From contig NZ_OY764327.1 of assembly GCF_963668385.1 (NCBI RefSeq), forward strand, positions 1,054,001-1,118,000: a stretch of 64,000 nucleotides of DNA, read 5' to 3'. The notes below the pieces were generated by a model. It was not told the origin of the DNA. It saw only the letters and a program-made list of their open reading frames with translations, and searched no databases. The translations under genes and the position numbers were made by a program. The DNA comes from an uncultured Carboxylicivirga sp. Its GTDB lineage: Bacteria; Bacteroidota; Bacteroidia; Bacteroidales; Marinilabiliaceae. Below, piece after piece: positions 38,243 to 48,765 of this stretch. Each line of letters begins with the position of its first letter. Position 1 is the stretch's first letter.

Positions 38243-39964
38243 TTATGCTAACCAGGCTTTAACATCGTCTTGCGATGGGTTGGTCAAGCCTAATTTATGT
38301 TTTTTGTTCAATCCGCAGATGTCTTGAAAAAGTTTTCCCGACTTCACTTCTTTCAATGCATCTACTTTATTAAATCCAGCTTTTCTGATAACAGAAACCC
38401 ATTCTTCCGGAATTCCCAATGCAGTGAATTTATCATCAGTATCAACCTGTGGCTTTTTCTCTGGACGCATTTGCGGGAAGAATAATACATCTTGAATAGA
38501 TTCCTGACCTGTCATAAACATAGTTAAACGGTCGATACCAATACCCATACCCGATGTAGGAGGCATACCATATTCTAAAGCACGCACAAAATCGTGATCG
38601 ATAAACATTGCTTCGTCATCTCCTTTTTCTGATAAGCGTAATTGATCCTGGAATCGTTCTAACTGATCAATAGGATCATTTAACTCAGTATAAGCATTAC
38701 AAAGCTCTTTACCGTTAACCATCAACTCAAAACGCTCAGTTAACTCAGGGTTATCGCGATGCTTTTTACACAATGGCGACATTTCAACCGGATAATCGGT
38801 AATGAATGTTGGCTGAATCATGTGACCTTCACATTTTTCACCAAATATTTCGTCAATCAACTTACCTTTACCAAAGGTTTCGTCGATTTCAATTTCTAAA
38901 TCAGCACAAACAGTACGCAACTGTTCTTCATTCATGCCTGTAATATCAATACCTGTGTATTCTTTAATGGCATCAATCATGCTCAATCGACGATAAGGAG
39001 CTTTAAAGTCAATCTCTTTATCACCAATTTTAACTTTAGTTGTACCGTGCAATGCCATGGCAACTCTTTCAAGCATGGTTTCAGTAAAAGTCATCATCCA
39101 ATTGTAGTCTTTATAAGCTACATAGATTTCCATTACTGTAAATTCAGGATTATGCGTACGATCCATTCCTTCATTACGGAAGTCTTTTGCAAACTCATAC
39201 ACTCCATCAAAACCACCAACGATTAAACGTTTTAGGTAAAGCTCATTAGCAATACGCATGTACAATGGAATATCCAAAGCATTGTGATGCGTGATAAATG
39301 GACGAGCAGAAGCTCCTCCAGGAATAGGCTGAAGAATTGGTGTTTCGACTTCCAAATATCCCATGTCGTCAAACATCTGACGCATGGTTTTAATAATGGT
39401 AGCACGTTTTTTAAATACGTCTTTCACATTTGGATTAACAACCAAATCAACGTAACGTTGACGGTAACGTTGCTCAGCATCGGTAAATGCATCGTACGTT
39501 TTACCATCTTTTTCTTTTACAATCGGAAGTGGCTTCAGCGATTTGCTTAAGATAGATAATTCTTGAACGTGAATGGTGGTTTCACCCATTTGGGTATTAA
39601 ACACAAATCCTTTCACACCAACGATGTCACCTATATCTAATAATTTTTTAAATACTGTATTATAAAGAGTTTTGTCTTCATCCGGACAAAGATCATCGCG
39701 ATTTAAATACAATTGAATACGCCCCTCAGAATCCTGCAACTCAGCAAACGAGGCCTTACCCATTATTCGACGACTCATGATTCTACCTGCAATACAAACC
39801 TCCTTAAGGTTGTCCTTCTCGGGATCGAATTCCTGTTTTATCCCACTTGAAAAGTGAGTGGTTTTATATTCTTCAGCAGGATATGCATTAATACCCAACT
39901 TGTTTAGCTCTTCTAAGCTATTGCGTCTGATAATTTCCTGTTCGCTCAGTTCCAACGTACTCAT
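38243..39964 (-). CDS. lysS: Lysyl-tRNA synthetase, class II
   Basis: A 573-residue enzyme: an OB-fold anticodon-binding domain ([19 protein letters not shown], about residues 55-75), then the class II core with motif 2 [19 protein letters not shown] and motif 3 [12 protein letters not shown]. It is longer than the roughly 505-residue E. coli enzyme because of a C-terminal extension of about 70 residues ([11 protein letters not shown] onward), common in Bacteroidota. It charges tRNA-Lys in the cytoplasm. A candidate promoter and a leader hairpin lie upstream. Confidence 0.97.
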   Translation of the reverse strand: MSTLELSEQEIIRRNSLEELNKLGINAYPAEEYKTTHFSSGIKQEFDPEKDNLKEVCIAGRIMSRRIMGKASFAELQDSEGRIQLYLNRDDLCPDEDKTLYNTVFKKLLDIGDIVGVKGFVFNTQMGETTIHVQELSILSKSLKPLPIVKEKDGKTYDAFTDAEQRYRQRYVDLVVNPNVKDVFKKRATIIKTMRQMFDDMGYLEVETPILQPIPGGASARPFITHHNALDIPLYMRIANELYLKRLIVGGFDGVYEFAKDFRNEGMDRTHNPEFTVMEIYVAYKDYNWMMTFTETMLERVAMALHGTTKVKIGDKEIDFKAPYRRLSMIDAIKEYTGIDITGMNEEQLRTVCADLEIEIDETFGKGKLIDEIFGEKCEGHMIQPTFITDYPVEMSPLCKKHRDNPELTERFELMVNGKELCNAYTELNDPIDQLERFQDQLRLSEKGDDEAMFIDHDFVRALEYGMPPTSGMGIGIDRLTMFMTGQESIQDVLFFPQMRPEKKPQVDTDDKFTALGIPEEWVSVIRKAGFNKVDALKEVKSGKLFQDICGLNKKHKLGLTNPSQDDVKAWLA

Positions 39965-40024
39965 TATACTTATGAATTTTTCTGAATTACAAAGAAAGCA
40001 ACCCTAATTGTTGCTATCATTTTC

Positions 40025-40045
40025 GACTTCAGATCTGATGAAGTC
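40025..40045 (-). promoter_or_regulatory. Hairpin in the lysS leader
   Basis: GACTTC at 40025-40030 pairs with GAAGTC at 40040-40045. It lies between the candidate -7 box and the lysS start, so it would be in the 5' untranslated RNA. No T-box features were seen. Confidence 0.4.
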
Positions 40046-40057
40046 AAAAAATCCTTG

Positions 40058-40065
40058 CAAAGATA
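40058..40065 (-). promoter_or_regulatory. Candidate -7 box of lysS
   Basis: On the minus strand TATCTTTG matches TAnnTTTG, about 95 bp upstream of the lysS ATG. Confidence 0.45.
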
Positions 40066-40159
40066 ATGTATTTAGTTGAATTTGGCCGTTCAAAGTTACC
40101 TACTGTACGAAGTCTGCGAATTTTAACGTATTCTTGTGATAATTTAACAATTGTAATAA

Positions 40160-40780
40160 ATGAATTTACATCGGTTTAAAGGGATAGAAACGTTCCTTTT
40201 TGATTTAGGCGGAGTTATTATTGATATTGATATCCAACAATCAGTTAAAAAGTTTGAAGCACTCGGTTTTAAAGGTATCGATAAGGCTATAACCAAAAGT
40301 CATCACATGGGTTTATTCAAAGCTTTTGAACGTGGCGAGATCAATAGTACCGAATTTTTAAATACTATTCGCGAGAAGCTGGGTAATAAAACTAATGATG
40401 AGCAGATAATAGATGCATGGCAGGCAATGCTAGGTAATTTTCCGGTTGAGAGAGTGCGCATACTAGAAGAGTTACAACAAAATTTTCCAACCTATATATT
40501 AAGCAATACCAACAGTATACATCTTGAAAAATTCGGCAAGATGGCACATGGTCATGATCATATAGAAGAACTTTTTACTGATACTTATTACTCTTATCGA
40601 TTGGGATGCAGTAAACCCGAAAAATGTGCTTATGAAAAAGTGATTGATCTATCGGGATTGAAACCCGAAACCACTTTGTTTTTAGACGATTCAGAATTAA
40701 ATCTGAAAGCTGCGAAAGATTTAGGTTTTCAAACACAGTTAGTAACTCCAGACCATTCTATAGTTGAAATATTTACATAA
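40160..40780 (+). CDS. HAD-family phosphatase (YihX-like)
   Basis: A 206-residue HAD hydrolase. Motif I reads LFDLGGVIIDID, the variant of the YihX subgroup in which the second aspartate is glycine. Motif II is ILSNTNS, motif III the lysine in CSKPEKCAYEKV, and motif IV LFLDDSELN. The alpha-helical cap is inserted after motif I. YihX acts on glucose-1-phosphate; the substrate here is unproven. Confidence 0.85.
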   Translation: MNLHRFKGIETFLFDLGGVIIDIDIQQSVKKFEALGFKGIDKAITKSHHMGLFKAFERGEINSTEFLNTIREKLGNKTNDEQIIDAWQAMLGNFPVERVRILEELQQNFPTYILSNTNSIHLEKFGKMAHGHDHIEELFTDTYYSYRLGCSKPEKCAYEKVIDLSGLKPETTLFLDDSELNLKAAKDLGFQTQLVTPDHSIVEIFT

Positions 40781-40782
40781 AA

Positions 40783-40803
40783 AAAGGAGGCTTCTGCCTC
40801 CCT
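40783..40803 (-). terminator. Terminator for the SPOR lipoprotein gene
   Basis: GGAGGC and GCCTCC form a perfect stem around a 4-base loop. On the minus strand a T run follows, so it mainly terminates the SPOR gene; on the plus strand the downstream T run is missing. Confidence 0.8.
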
Positions 40804-40825
40804 CTGAAATATGTAATTGGTTTGA

Positions 40826-41263
40826 TTACTTTTTAACTAATAGCCAAACATTATCACGCCCTTCGGCATTACGCGCTTGACGCAACTCGGCAAAGGCTTC
40901 ATTTTTATCGTAAAACGATTTGTAAGAAACTTTATAGAACTCGTTATTGGGCCCTCTCCTTCTTTCAATAATGTTTGAGCTATAGCCTTGTTCTTCTAAG
41001 CGTAATTTAAAAATCTCAGCGTTTTCGCGACTTTGAAAACTACCTGCTATTAAAAAGTACTTATCTGCAGGTTTAGGAGGTTCAGGCTTTTCAATTTCTA
41101 CCTCTGCCACTTTTTTCAAAGTATCAGCTTCTAAAGTATCAACAACCGGTTTTTCAACCACCTTTGTTTGAGGCTTTTGTACTTGTTGCTTTGGCTTCTC
41201 TTTACAAGCTCCTAAACTGGCTATGATACCCAGAATAAATAAGGCGTGAAAAATATTTTTCAT
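40826..41263 (-). CDS. SPOR-domain lipoprotein
   Basis: A 145-residue protein with a lipoprotein signal ending in SLGAC (Cys20), a Pro/Lys/Glu-rich linker, and a C-terminal SPOR domain (YFLIAGSFQSRENAEIFKLRLEEQ to VWLLVKK). SPOR domains bind denuded septal peptidoglycan. It may act at cell division or glycan remodelling; the exact partner is unknown. Confidence 0.85.
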   Translation of the reverse strand: MKNIFHALFILGIIASLGACKEKPKQQVQKPQTKVVEKPVVDTLEADTLKKVAEVEIEKPEPPKPADKYFLIAGSFQSRENAEIFKLRLEEQGYSSNIIERRRGPNNEFYKVSYKSFYDKNEAFAELRQARNAEGRDNVWLLVKK

Positions 41264-41390
41264 AAACGACAGTTTGTATTCACATCTCTAATTAGTAACT
41301 ACTATATAACCTTGCTAAAAGTAACAATTAAGATGTGTATCACCAATTTTTAGAAATGAAAGTTAGTTAACTCAACGTTTAACTTCAATA

Positions 41391-42092
41391 TCAATCGACA
41401 AATTTATATCCTACACCTTTAATCGTCCGGATGTGATCTTGTCCTATCTTTTCTCTAAGTTTTCTGATGTGTACATCTATGGTTCTGTCGCCCACAATAA
41501 TGTTATCACCCCATACTGAAGTATAGATCTCATCTCGTGTAAAAACCTTTTCTGGTTTTGAAACCAATAAAAGCAATAATTCAAATTCCTTTTTAGGAAG
41601 TACCATCTCTTCTCCAGCATTAATGACGATATAACGTTCACGATCAATGGTTAAATCTCCAATATTGATAGTTTCCGAAGTACTATCACTCACTGGCACC
41701 TCATCTGAAGAATTATATCTTTTTAATAGTGCCTTAACCCTGGAAATAAGAACTTTTGGTTTTATTGGCTTTGTGATGTAATCATCAGCTCCGGCGTCAA
41801 ATCCTGCAATTTGTGAATAATCTTCACCTCTGGCTGTCAAAAAGGCAACAATACTGTTTTTTAATGCTGGTATTCTTTTAATTTCTTCGCATGTTTCAAT
41901 ACCATCCATTTCAGGCATCATCACATCTAGAATAATTAATTCGGGCAACTCAGCCTGTGCTACTTTTAATCCTTCTTCCCCATTGTTGGCTGTAAATACA
42001 GTAAAACCTTCTTTTTTTAAGTTATAACCTAAAAATTCAATGATATCAGGTTCATCGTCGACCAATAGTATTTTATAATTCGATGTATCCAT
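41391..42092 (-). CDS. OmpR/PhoB-family response regulator
   Basis: A 233-residue regulator. The receiver domain has DDE acidic residues at VDDEPD, phospho-acceptor D56 in LIILDVMMP and lysine in ITKPIKP. The winged-helix DNA-binding domain ends in VGDRTIDVHIRKLREKIG and TIKGVGYKF. Its gene follows the cognate histidine kinase by 80 bp on the same strand. The pair is divergent from a phosphate transporter gene, which suggests a PhoB-like role (inference). Confidence 0.9.
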   Translation of the reverse strand: MDTSNYKILLVDDEPDIIEFLGYNLKKEGFTVFTANNGEEGLKVAQAELPELIILDVMMPEMDGIETCEEIKRIPALKNSIVAFLTARGEDYSQIAGFDAGADDYITKPIKPKVLISRVKALLKRYNSSDEVPVSDSTSETINIGDLTIDRERYIVINAGEEMVLPKKEFELLLLLVSKPEKVFTRDEIYTSVWGDNIIVGDRTIDVHIRKLREKIGQDHIRTIKGVGYKFVD

Positions 42093-42172
42093 GTTAAATA
42101 TTTTGTACTGCGAAAGTATGGGTATGTATTAAAAAACTGTTTTATTAATATTATTAATACGTAAAGATAATA

Positions 42173-43207
42173 TTAAGGAGCTTTTTCCAAAGTAAACGTA
42201 AAAGAAGTTCCTTGTCCTATTTTACTACTTACATTGATCCTTTGACTATGAGCTTCAATGATATGCTTTACAATAGCTAGGCCTAATCCTGTTCCACCTT
42301 GCTCTCGACTTCGGCTTTTATCTGCCCTGAAAAAACGTTCGAAAATACGTGGTAAATGCTCTTCAGCAATTCCAATTCCGTTGTCTTTAATTTCAACTAA
42401 AATACGATTATCCATGTCGTAACAACTTACTGTTGTTTGTCCTCCTTTTTTTCCATAATTAATGGAGTTCACAATCAGATTAATCACCACCTGAAACATT
42501 CTTTCTTTATCAGCATTTACTTTAATTGGAGCCTCGAGTCCTTTCCCAAATTTTAATTTAATATGTTTTTCATTCGCTCGTATCTCCTGCATATCAAAAA
42601 CTTCATCAAACATTTGCTTGATGTTAAATACCGAAATATTCAACTCTAACTCACCAGCTTCAAGTTTCGAAATAGCCTCCAAATCATCAACAATGCTTAT
42701 CATACGATCGATACTTTTTTCGGTACGATTAAGATATAACATATTAATACTTGGATCATCAATACCACCTTCAAGTAAGGTTAAAATGTAGCCTTGAATA
42801 TTGAATATGGGAGTTTTCAATTCATGCGATACGTTACCTAAAAATTCTTTACGGTATTTTTCATTTTGTTTGAGTTCCAAAATCTCCTGATTACGACTTT
42901 TCATCCAGGTAGCGACCTCATTATTAATATTAGCAAGTATATCGTTGTTGGTAGTATCTTCGGCTACAACATCATCTTGTTTAAAAGCATGAATGGATTT
43001 ATAGATGGGTTTTATGCGCGAGTATATAAAGTTATTGATAAAATAACCTACTAAGGCAAAAGATAAGGCAAAGAACAGGGGAATCGATATGGCAAGTGAG
43101 TAAAAAAGATTGGGACTAAAATAATTTGCCAAAAAAAAGATACCCGCCAAAAACAGAAATCCCAAAGATATAAAACCAGTTATTTTCTGTGGTTCCAACG
43201 ATTTCAT
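42173..43207 (-). CDS. PhoR-like sensor histidine kinase
   Basis: A 344-residue kinase with two N-terminal membrane helices (about 11-28 and 38-60) and almost no periplasmic loop, as in PhoR. The HisKA motif FLGNVSHELKTP places the phospho-acceptor at H128. The HATPase has NLIVNSINYG, DNGIGI and GGTGLGLAIVKHI. It is the first gene of the kinase-regulator unit, next to the divergent phosphate transporter. Confidence 0.88.
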   Translation of the reverse strand: MKSLEPQKITGFISLGFLFLAGIFFLANYFSPNLFYSLAISIPLFFALSFALVGYFINNFIYSRIKPIYKSIHAFKQDDVVAEDTTNNDILANINNEVATWMKSRNQEILELKQNEKYRKEFLGNVSHELKTPIFNIQGYILTLLEGGIDDPSINMLYLNRTEKSIDRMISIVDDLEAISKLEAGELELNISVFNIKQMFDEVFDMQEIRANEKHIKLKFGKGLEAPIKVNADKERMFQVVINLIVNSINYGKKGGQTTVSCYDMDNRILVEIKDNGIGIAEEHLPRIFERFFRADKSRSREQGGTGLGLAIVKHIIEAHSQRINVSSKIGQGTSFTFTLEKAP

Positions 43208-43225
43208 ATGTTATATTTTTTGAAG

Positions 43226-43233
43226 CAAAGGTA
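43226..43233 (-). promoter_or_regulatory. Candidate -7 box of the kinase-regulator unit
   Basis: On the minus strand TACCTTTG matches TAnnTTTG, about 19 bp upstream of the kinase ATG at 43207. Confidence 0.45.
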
Positions 43234-43284
43234 TATTAAATATGTCAAGATCATTTATTAAGAAAACCGAAGATTAAGATTAAT

Positions 43285-43370
43285 CTAATGTTAATTGACA
43301 AGCATTCGTGCCCCAAATTTCATAAATTAAGGCTAATTATCGTCAGATGGTAACAAAATCTTAACATTAG
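43285..43370. promoter_or_regulatory. Separated inverted repeat in the divergent kinase/transporter region
   Basis: CTAATGTTAA at 43285-43294 is the exact reverse complement of TTAACATTAG at 43361-43370. They flank the 66 bp between the two divergent promoters and could be operator sites for the adjacent regulator. Confidence 0.35.
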
Positions 43371-43424
43371 GTTTTATCTTAGCTCTGATATTTGGGTCTA
43401 TCTTTACCGCTTAAAAGTAGTGAA

Positions 43425-45695
43425 ATGACATTTATTTGGATTGCAGTAATTCTTCTTGGATTAATGGCAGTGGCTGATTTAATTGTTGGGATATCCAATG
43501 ATGCAGTAAATTTTTTAAATGCTGCTATTGGGTCAAAAGTAGCCAGTCGCAGAGTTATTCACTGGATTGCTGCAACCGGTATTATTATCGGTGTATTTCT
43601 ATCTGTAGGAATGATGGAGGTTGCCCGTAAAGGCGTTATTTATCCTTCAAGTTTTGCATTTACCGATCTCATGGTGGTATTTGTTGCCGTGATGCTTACC
43701 GATATTCTATTGATTGATGGATTTAATACTTTGGGTTTTCCAACCTCAACAACAGTTGCTATTGTATTTGAATTACTGGGAGGTGCCTTAGCTTTAACGT
43801 TTATAAAAAAGGGGCAGGCTCAGATTGATGGTATTGAAATTCAGAACATGATTAATACCGATAAAGCCTTTGTAATACTGGCTGGAATTGTACTATCCAT
43901 CTTTTTAGCATTTATAGTAGGTATGATTGTGCAATTTATCACACGCATGATTTTTTCCTTTAACTACAAACAGCGTTTTAAAGTATTATTTGCTATAGTT
44001 GGTGGTTTATCAATTACTGCCATCGTGTTTATGATAGCCAAAAAGGCTCTTGGCGGAAGCTTATTTGGCGATGATCATTGGTTTATGATAGCACAACAAT
44101 ATTTACCAGAGCTTTTATTTGGTATTTTTGCCTTAAGTACATTTGTCTTTCTGTTTTTAGGATTATCATTTGATATTGATATACCTCGAATTGTTGTTCT
44201 TTTTGGAACATTTGCTTTGGCACTATCATTCGCCGCTAACGATTTGGTCAATTTTATTGGTTTACCATTGGCAGCCCTCGAAAGTTTTAAAGTTTTTATG
44301 GCGTCAGGTGGTGTTGACCCAAATACTTTTCCGATGGACTTCTTAAGTTCAAATTTTCTCGAGAAAGAGGTATTACAAGATTTTACCTATCAAAGCATTT
44401 TGTCTTTTGCAGGCGTAGTGATGATTTTAACTATGTTTTATTCGCGTAAAGCAAAAGGAGTAACAGAGACTGAAGTATATCTGGGCAGACAATCTGCTGG
44501 TTATGAACGCTTCGAGCCTTCATATCTATCAAAAGTGATTGTTCGAAATTTTTTACAGATACACAATACAATTATATCTATTTTACCTTCTCGTTTAGTT
44601 AGTTTTTTAGATTCGCGTTACAAAAGAGTAGAGGCTGTAGAGGCTTCTGATGTAGATGGAACATTGTATTTCGACACATTAAGAGCATCTGTTAATTTAG
44701 TTGTAGCCAGTATTTTAATTTCAATAGGAACCTATATGCGTGTACCACTCTCAACCACATTTGTGGTTTTTATGGTAGCTATGGGATCATCATTAGCAGA
44801 TCAGGCCTGGGGGCGCGAAAGTGCTGTTTACCGGGTTTCTGGTGTTCTATCCATAATTGGAGGATGGTTTTTTACAGCCTGTCTGGCATTTATCGGAGCC
44901 TTTATATTTGGTTATATTATATGGTATGGTAGCTGGCCGGCAACTATTGCATCAACCTTGTTAGTATTCTTTATTCTTTATCGAACTAAAAAATCGTATT
45001 ACAAGAAATTGGAAGAGAAAAAAATATTAAAAGAAGATTTCTCGGAAGACAGCGTAACAAGTATGGAGTATGTAATTGAATCTGGTGGAGAACAGATTAA
45101 ACGTAATTTACTCGAAGCTTCAAAAATTTTCATTATAGCCATTCAAGGATTTATTGATGATGATACACGTCAAATGGGGGAAGCAAATTCTATGGCTGAG
45201 AAATTGCAGAAATATGCCAAGAATGGTAAATCGCAAATGTTTTACGCCTACTCACGAATGAATGAAGATGGTATTGACTCGGGTCAATATTTTATTCAGG
45301 CGTTTGATTATTTAACAGAGTTGGTGAATTGCCTTACCGGAATAACCAAGCCTTTGTACAATCATTTCGAAAATCACCATAAAGGATTAAACGAAGAGCA
45401 ACAAAAAGATGTGAAAGAATTACTCGATGAAGTATCTACATTCTTCAATCATCTGGTTCATGTTGAGAAAGAACATAAATTTATGCTTATTAATGATATG
45501 GTAATTAAACAAAACTTCCTATTAGGATTTTTGGAAGAGTTGAGAAAGAATCAGATCAAGCGCATACAATCAGGAAAAGGCAGAACTCGTTTAAGTATTG
45601 TATATCTCGACTTACTTGCCGAAACAAAAAACATCTTATTATACTCTATCAACCTTTTAAAGGCTCACCGCGATTTTATAGAATCGGGTAAATAA
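43425..45695 (+). CDS. PiT-family inorganic phosphate transporter with C-terminal PhoU-like helical domain
   Basis: About 756 residues. The membrane part (1 to about 530) carries the two PiT signatures, GISNDAVNFLNAAIGSKVA near residue 23 and SFAANDLVNFIGLPLAAL near residue 270, plus about eleven hydrophobic segments. The last 215 residues are helical and charged and resemble PhoU/DUF47 proteins that control PiT transporters. The ATG at 43425 is preferred; a frame extension upstream adds unsupported residues. It imports phosphate with a cation and sits divergent to a PhoBR-like pair. Confidence 0.88.
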   Translation: MTFIWIAVILLGLMAVADLIVGISNDAVNFLNAAIGSKVASRRVIHWIAATGIIIGVFLSVGMMEVARKGVIYPSSFAFTDLMVVFVAVMLTDILLIDGFNTLGFPTSTTVAIVFELLGGALALTFIKKGQAQIDGIEIQNMINTDKAFVILAGIVLSIFLAFIVGMIVQFITRMIFSFNYKQRFKVLFAIVGGLSITAIVFMIAKKALGGSLFGDDHWFMIAQQYLPELLFGIFALSTFVFLFLGLSFDIDIPRIVVLFGTFALALSFAANDLVNFIGLPLAALESFKVFMASGGVDPNTFPMDFLSSNFLEKEVLQDFTYQSILSFAGVVMILTMFYSRKAKGVTETEVYLGRQSAGYERFEPSYLSKVIVRNFLQIHNTIISILPSRLVSFLDSRYKRVEAVEASDVDGTLYFDTLRASVNLVVASILISIGTYMRVPLSTTFVVFMVAMGSSLADQAWGRESAVYRVSGVLSIIGGWFFTACLAFIGAFIFGYIIWYGSWPATIASTLLVFFILYRTKKSYYKKLEEKKILKEDFSEDSVTSMEYVIESGGEQIKRNLLEASKIFIIAIQGFIDDDTRQMGEANSMAEKLQKYAKNGKSQMFYAYSRMNEDGIDSGQYFIQAFDYLTELVNCLTGITKPLYNHFENHHKGLNEEQQKDVKELLDEVSTFFNHLVHVEKEHKFMLINDMVIKQNFLLGFLEELRKNQIKRIQSGKGRTRLSIVYLDLLAETKNILLYSINLLKAHRDFIESGK

Positions 45696-46015
45696 GTATG
45701 GAGGGTATATAATAGCCTTCCAACTACTCTAGCATATCGTTTTAGCATAAGTTTTGCAAAATTTCAAGCTATTATTTTTAACTTAATGTCAATTGTTATT
45801 CCCACGTGTTAATTCAATGTTATTACAACTTTAACTACTATTTTAACGAGGGTAATTCATCCTTCACCCATCCTCTGTAAATGCCATTACATCAATAAAA
45901 TAAGACAAATAGCCACTTAACAAATACTTAAACTTGAATTAATTATCTCTTATCGCCCTTGATGGTTTGCTGCAATACATTTGCTCCTGTAATTTTTTAA
46001 GAATTGAGAGGAAAA
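45696..46015. other. Intergenic region upstream of the TonB receptor
   Basis: A 320-bp AT-rich gap with no gene. It has a candidate -7 box near its end and an AATGTTA motif at 45816-45822 that is also part of the inverted repeat near 43285. Confidence 0.45.
45976..45983 (+). promoter_or_regulatory. Candidate -7 box of the TonB receptor
   Basis: TACATTTG fits TAnnTTTG, 33 bp upstream of the ATG at 46016. A GAGAGGA ribosome-binding sequence lies between. Confidence 0.5.
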
Positions 46016-48733
46016 ATGAAAAAGCAAATCGTTGCAACTTTTGTAATCTTAGTGGCCGTTTTTTCACAGGGGATGGCCCAAACAGGAATATTAAGAGGAA
46101 AAGTCACAGACAAAACTACAGGAGAAGAATTGGTAGGAGCCGCTATTGTTGTTGATGGAACAACTACAGGTACCATTACTAACTTTATGGGTGAGTATCA
46201 AATGCCTCCATTGGAACCCGGAACCTATAACATTAGAGTTCAGTACATCTCTTACGAACCACAAGTAAAACAAGGAGTGGTTATTACTGCAGATGGCGAA
46301 ACGGTATTAGATTTTCAGTTAGGTACAGCCGAAATGGATTTAGAAGAAGTTCAGGTAGTAGCTAAAGCCAATCGCGAATCAGAGAATTTATTATTGCTTG
46401 AGCAAAAGAAAGCTGTTATGGCTACACAAACTGTTGGAGCACAAGAAATGTCACGCAAAGGGGCTAGCGATGCCGAGGCTGCAGTAACAAAAGTTTCTGG
46501 TATCTCAAAGCAGGAAGGCGTTAAAAACGTTTTTGTTCGTGGATTAGGTGATCGTTATAATTCAACTACACTAAATGGCTTTGCGCTTCCAAGTGAAGAC
46601 CCTGAATACAAAAATATTTCGCTCGACTTTTTCTCATCTGATGTGATAAAGACGGTAGGTGTCAACAAAGTATTTTCTGCTAATCAAACAGGAGACGTTG
46701 GAGGTGCAATTATAAACATCGAATCTAAAGAGTTAGTTGGTGATCGTGAATTATCCTTAAACGGTTCAGTAGGTGCCAATGCGGCAACCTTTGGTGAAAC
46801 TTTTTTAAGCCCAACAGGAATTAATGGTTTTGGTTATTTTACTTCAACAGGAGCACCTACTTCTACTGAAGCAGCTTCATCGAGCTACTCGTTCAACAAT
46901 AAACTAAATCCAATTGAGAAGAACTCTACTTTAAACCAAGCTTATGGTTTTAGCGGAGGTTCAAAAATAGGTGATAAAGTTACTTTTTACCTGATTGGAG
47001 GTTATAATCACGACTATTTCTACAACGAAGGTGTATCTTTTAACACTACTCAGAACGGAACTATCTATCAAGATTACGACTACCAAAAATATATTTATTC
47101 AACCAATCACCAGTTAATGGCTAATGTGGATATACAATTAGCTACTAATAGTTCAATTACCTACAATGCGCTCTACTTACACTCAAACAGAGCATACTAT
47201 GGACACTTTGAAGGGTTTGATGAAAAATATGAAAATACTGATGCGGATGATGGATTGGGTATTATGATTCGTCAACAAGTAAATGATAATTCATTGTTGG
47301 TTAACCAACTTTATGGAAATTTTCAATTAACTGATCGCTTATCTGCAAACGTAGGTGGAGCATATAATTTGGTATTGGGCAATGAACCTGACCGCAGAAT
47401 TAACAGATTATATTACAAAAACGGAGACCTTAAATATCTTGGAAGTGAAGGTAACCATCAGCGCTTTGACTCTGAGTTGACTGAAAATGATATTAACACT
47501 CGAGCTATTTTCACTTATAATTTAAACGAAGATAAAGAGAACACAAAACTTAGCTTTGGATACACTGGGCGTTATGTTGATCGTAGTTTCGAAGCCGACA
47601 TTAATAACCATGGTTTGCGTCCAAAGGGATTAAGTCAATCGTACGATCCTGCTACCATAAACATGGACGATTTCTTTAATAACGATAACTTAGGCTACAA
47701 CAACTACTTTATGGTGTCCTATTTTAAGGATATGTACACCGTTAATACCACAATTCATTCTGGTTTTGCTGATGCTACTATTGAGGTTGGAGAGAAACTT
47801 ATCCTTGCAGGAGGCCTGCGTACAGATATTGTGGATCTTAACGTAGATTATAACGTAAACCGTGGACAAACTACTGGTTCTTCATCAATCAACGAAACCT
47901 ATTTCTTACCTAGCTTCAATGCCAGATATTCTATTAATGAGAAAAATGCAGTGCGTTTGGGTGCAAGTAAAACTTATACTTTACCACAGGCTAAAGAAAT
48001 TTCTCCTTTCGAATACCAGGATGTAACTTTTAGAAGTAGTGGGTATGCAGACCTACTTCCTTCACAAAACTATAATGTAGATATAAAATGGGATTACTAC
48101 TTATCGAACGACGAACTACTAACATTAACCGGCTTTTACAAATACATTACAGATCCTATTTCGCGTGTTGAAATCGCTTCTGCAAATGGATTCCTTTCAT
48201 ACCGTAACATTTCAGACCATGCTATTGCTTCAGGTTTAGAGTTAGAACTGAGAAAAAATTTATTTAAAATTTTAAATGATAACAGCAAGAAACAATTGTC
48301 TTTGGGATTCAACGGTTCATATATCTACACTAATGTAAAATTACCAGAAGATATTACCAGTTTCTATCCAACTCATGATGAAGCCGAATTAGAGGGAGCT
48401 GCACCGTTTATTGTTAATGCCGATATATCGTATGCATTGAGCAATGGGGATAAAAAGCTATCGACTTCAATGGTATTAAATTACACTAGTGATAAAATGT
48501 ACACTCTTGGAACCAATGGTTACGAAAACATTATAGAAAAAGGCGTACCCATGCTCGACTTTGTAGCATCGGCTAAATTGAATAAACATTGGGGCTTAAA
48601 AGCAAAAGCCGCTAACATCTTAAATCCAACATTCAACTTGTCTCGAAACGCATCTAGTTCTGACAACAGCGTAATATTATTAGATTATAAGAAGGGCGCT
48701 GTATTCAGTGCTGGAGTAACATATGAATTTTAA
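46016..48733 (+). CDS. TonB-dependent receptor with CarboxypepD_reg domain
   Basis: About 905 residues. Signal peptide to about residue 21 (GMAQ), a CarboxypepD_reg-like domain (ILRGKVTDKTTGEELVGAAI to LDFQL, residues about 22-105), a plug domain (ASDAEAAVTKVSGISKQEG, FVRGLGDRYNSTTLNG) and a barrel ending in TYEF. The ATG at 46016 with GAGAGGA upstream is preferred over a TTG 12 bp earlier. A large lipoprotein follows 32 bp after the stop, so they probably form a receptor/surface-lipoprotein pair. The substrate is unknown; nearby phosphate genes suggest phosphorus (inference). Confidence 0.9.
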   Translation: MKKQIVATFVILVAVFSQGMAQTGILRGKVTDKTTGEELVGAAIVVDGTTTGTITNFMGEYQMPPLEPGTYNIRVQYISYEPQVKQGVVITADGETVLDFQLGTAEMDLEEVQVVAKANRESENLLLLEQKKAVMATQTVGAQEMSRKGASDAEAAVTKVSGISKQEGVKNVFVRGLGDRYNSTTLNGFALPSEDPEYKNISLDFFSSDVIKTVGVNKVFSANQTGDVGGAIINIESKELVGDRELSLNGSVGANAATFGETFLSPTGINGFGYFTSTGAPTSTEAASSSYSFNNKLNPIEKNSTLNQAYGFSGGSKIGDKVTFYLIGGYNHDYFYNEGVSFNTTQNGTIYQDYDYQKYIYSTNHQLMANVDIQLATNSSITYNALYLHSNRAYYGHFEGFDEKYENTDADDGLGIMIRQQVNDNSLLVNQLYGNFQLTDRLSANVGGAYNLVLGNEPDRRINRLYYKNGDLKYLGSEGNHQRFDSELTENDINTRAIFTYNLNEDKENTKLSFGYTGRYVDRSFEADINNHGLRPKGLSQSYDPATINMDDFFNNDNLGYNNYFMVSYFKDMYTVNTTIHSGFADATIEVGEKLILAGGLRTDIVDLNVDYNVNRGQTTGSSSINETYFLPSFNARYSINEKNAVRLGASKTYTLPQAKEISPFEYQDVTFRSSGYADLLPSQNYNVDIKWDYYLSNDELLTLTGFYKYITDPISRVEIASANGFLSYRNISDHAIASGLELELRKNLFKILNDNSKKQLSLGFNGSYIYTNVKLPEDITSFYPTHDEAELEGAAPFIVNADISYALSNGDKKLSTSMVLNYTSDKMYTLGTNGYENIIEKGVPMLDFVASAKLNKHWGLKAKAANILNPTFNLSRNASSSDNSVILLDYKKGAVFSAGVTYEF

Positions 48734-48765
48734 CCAAGATTTTATATACTTAAATTAACGAAATT

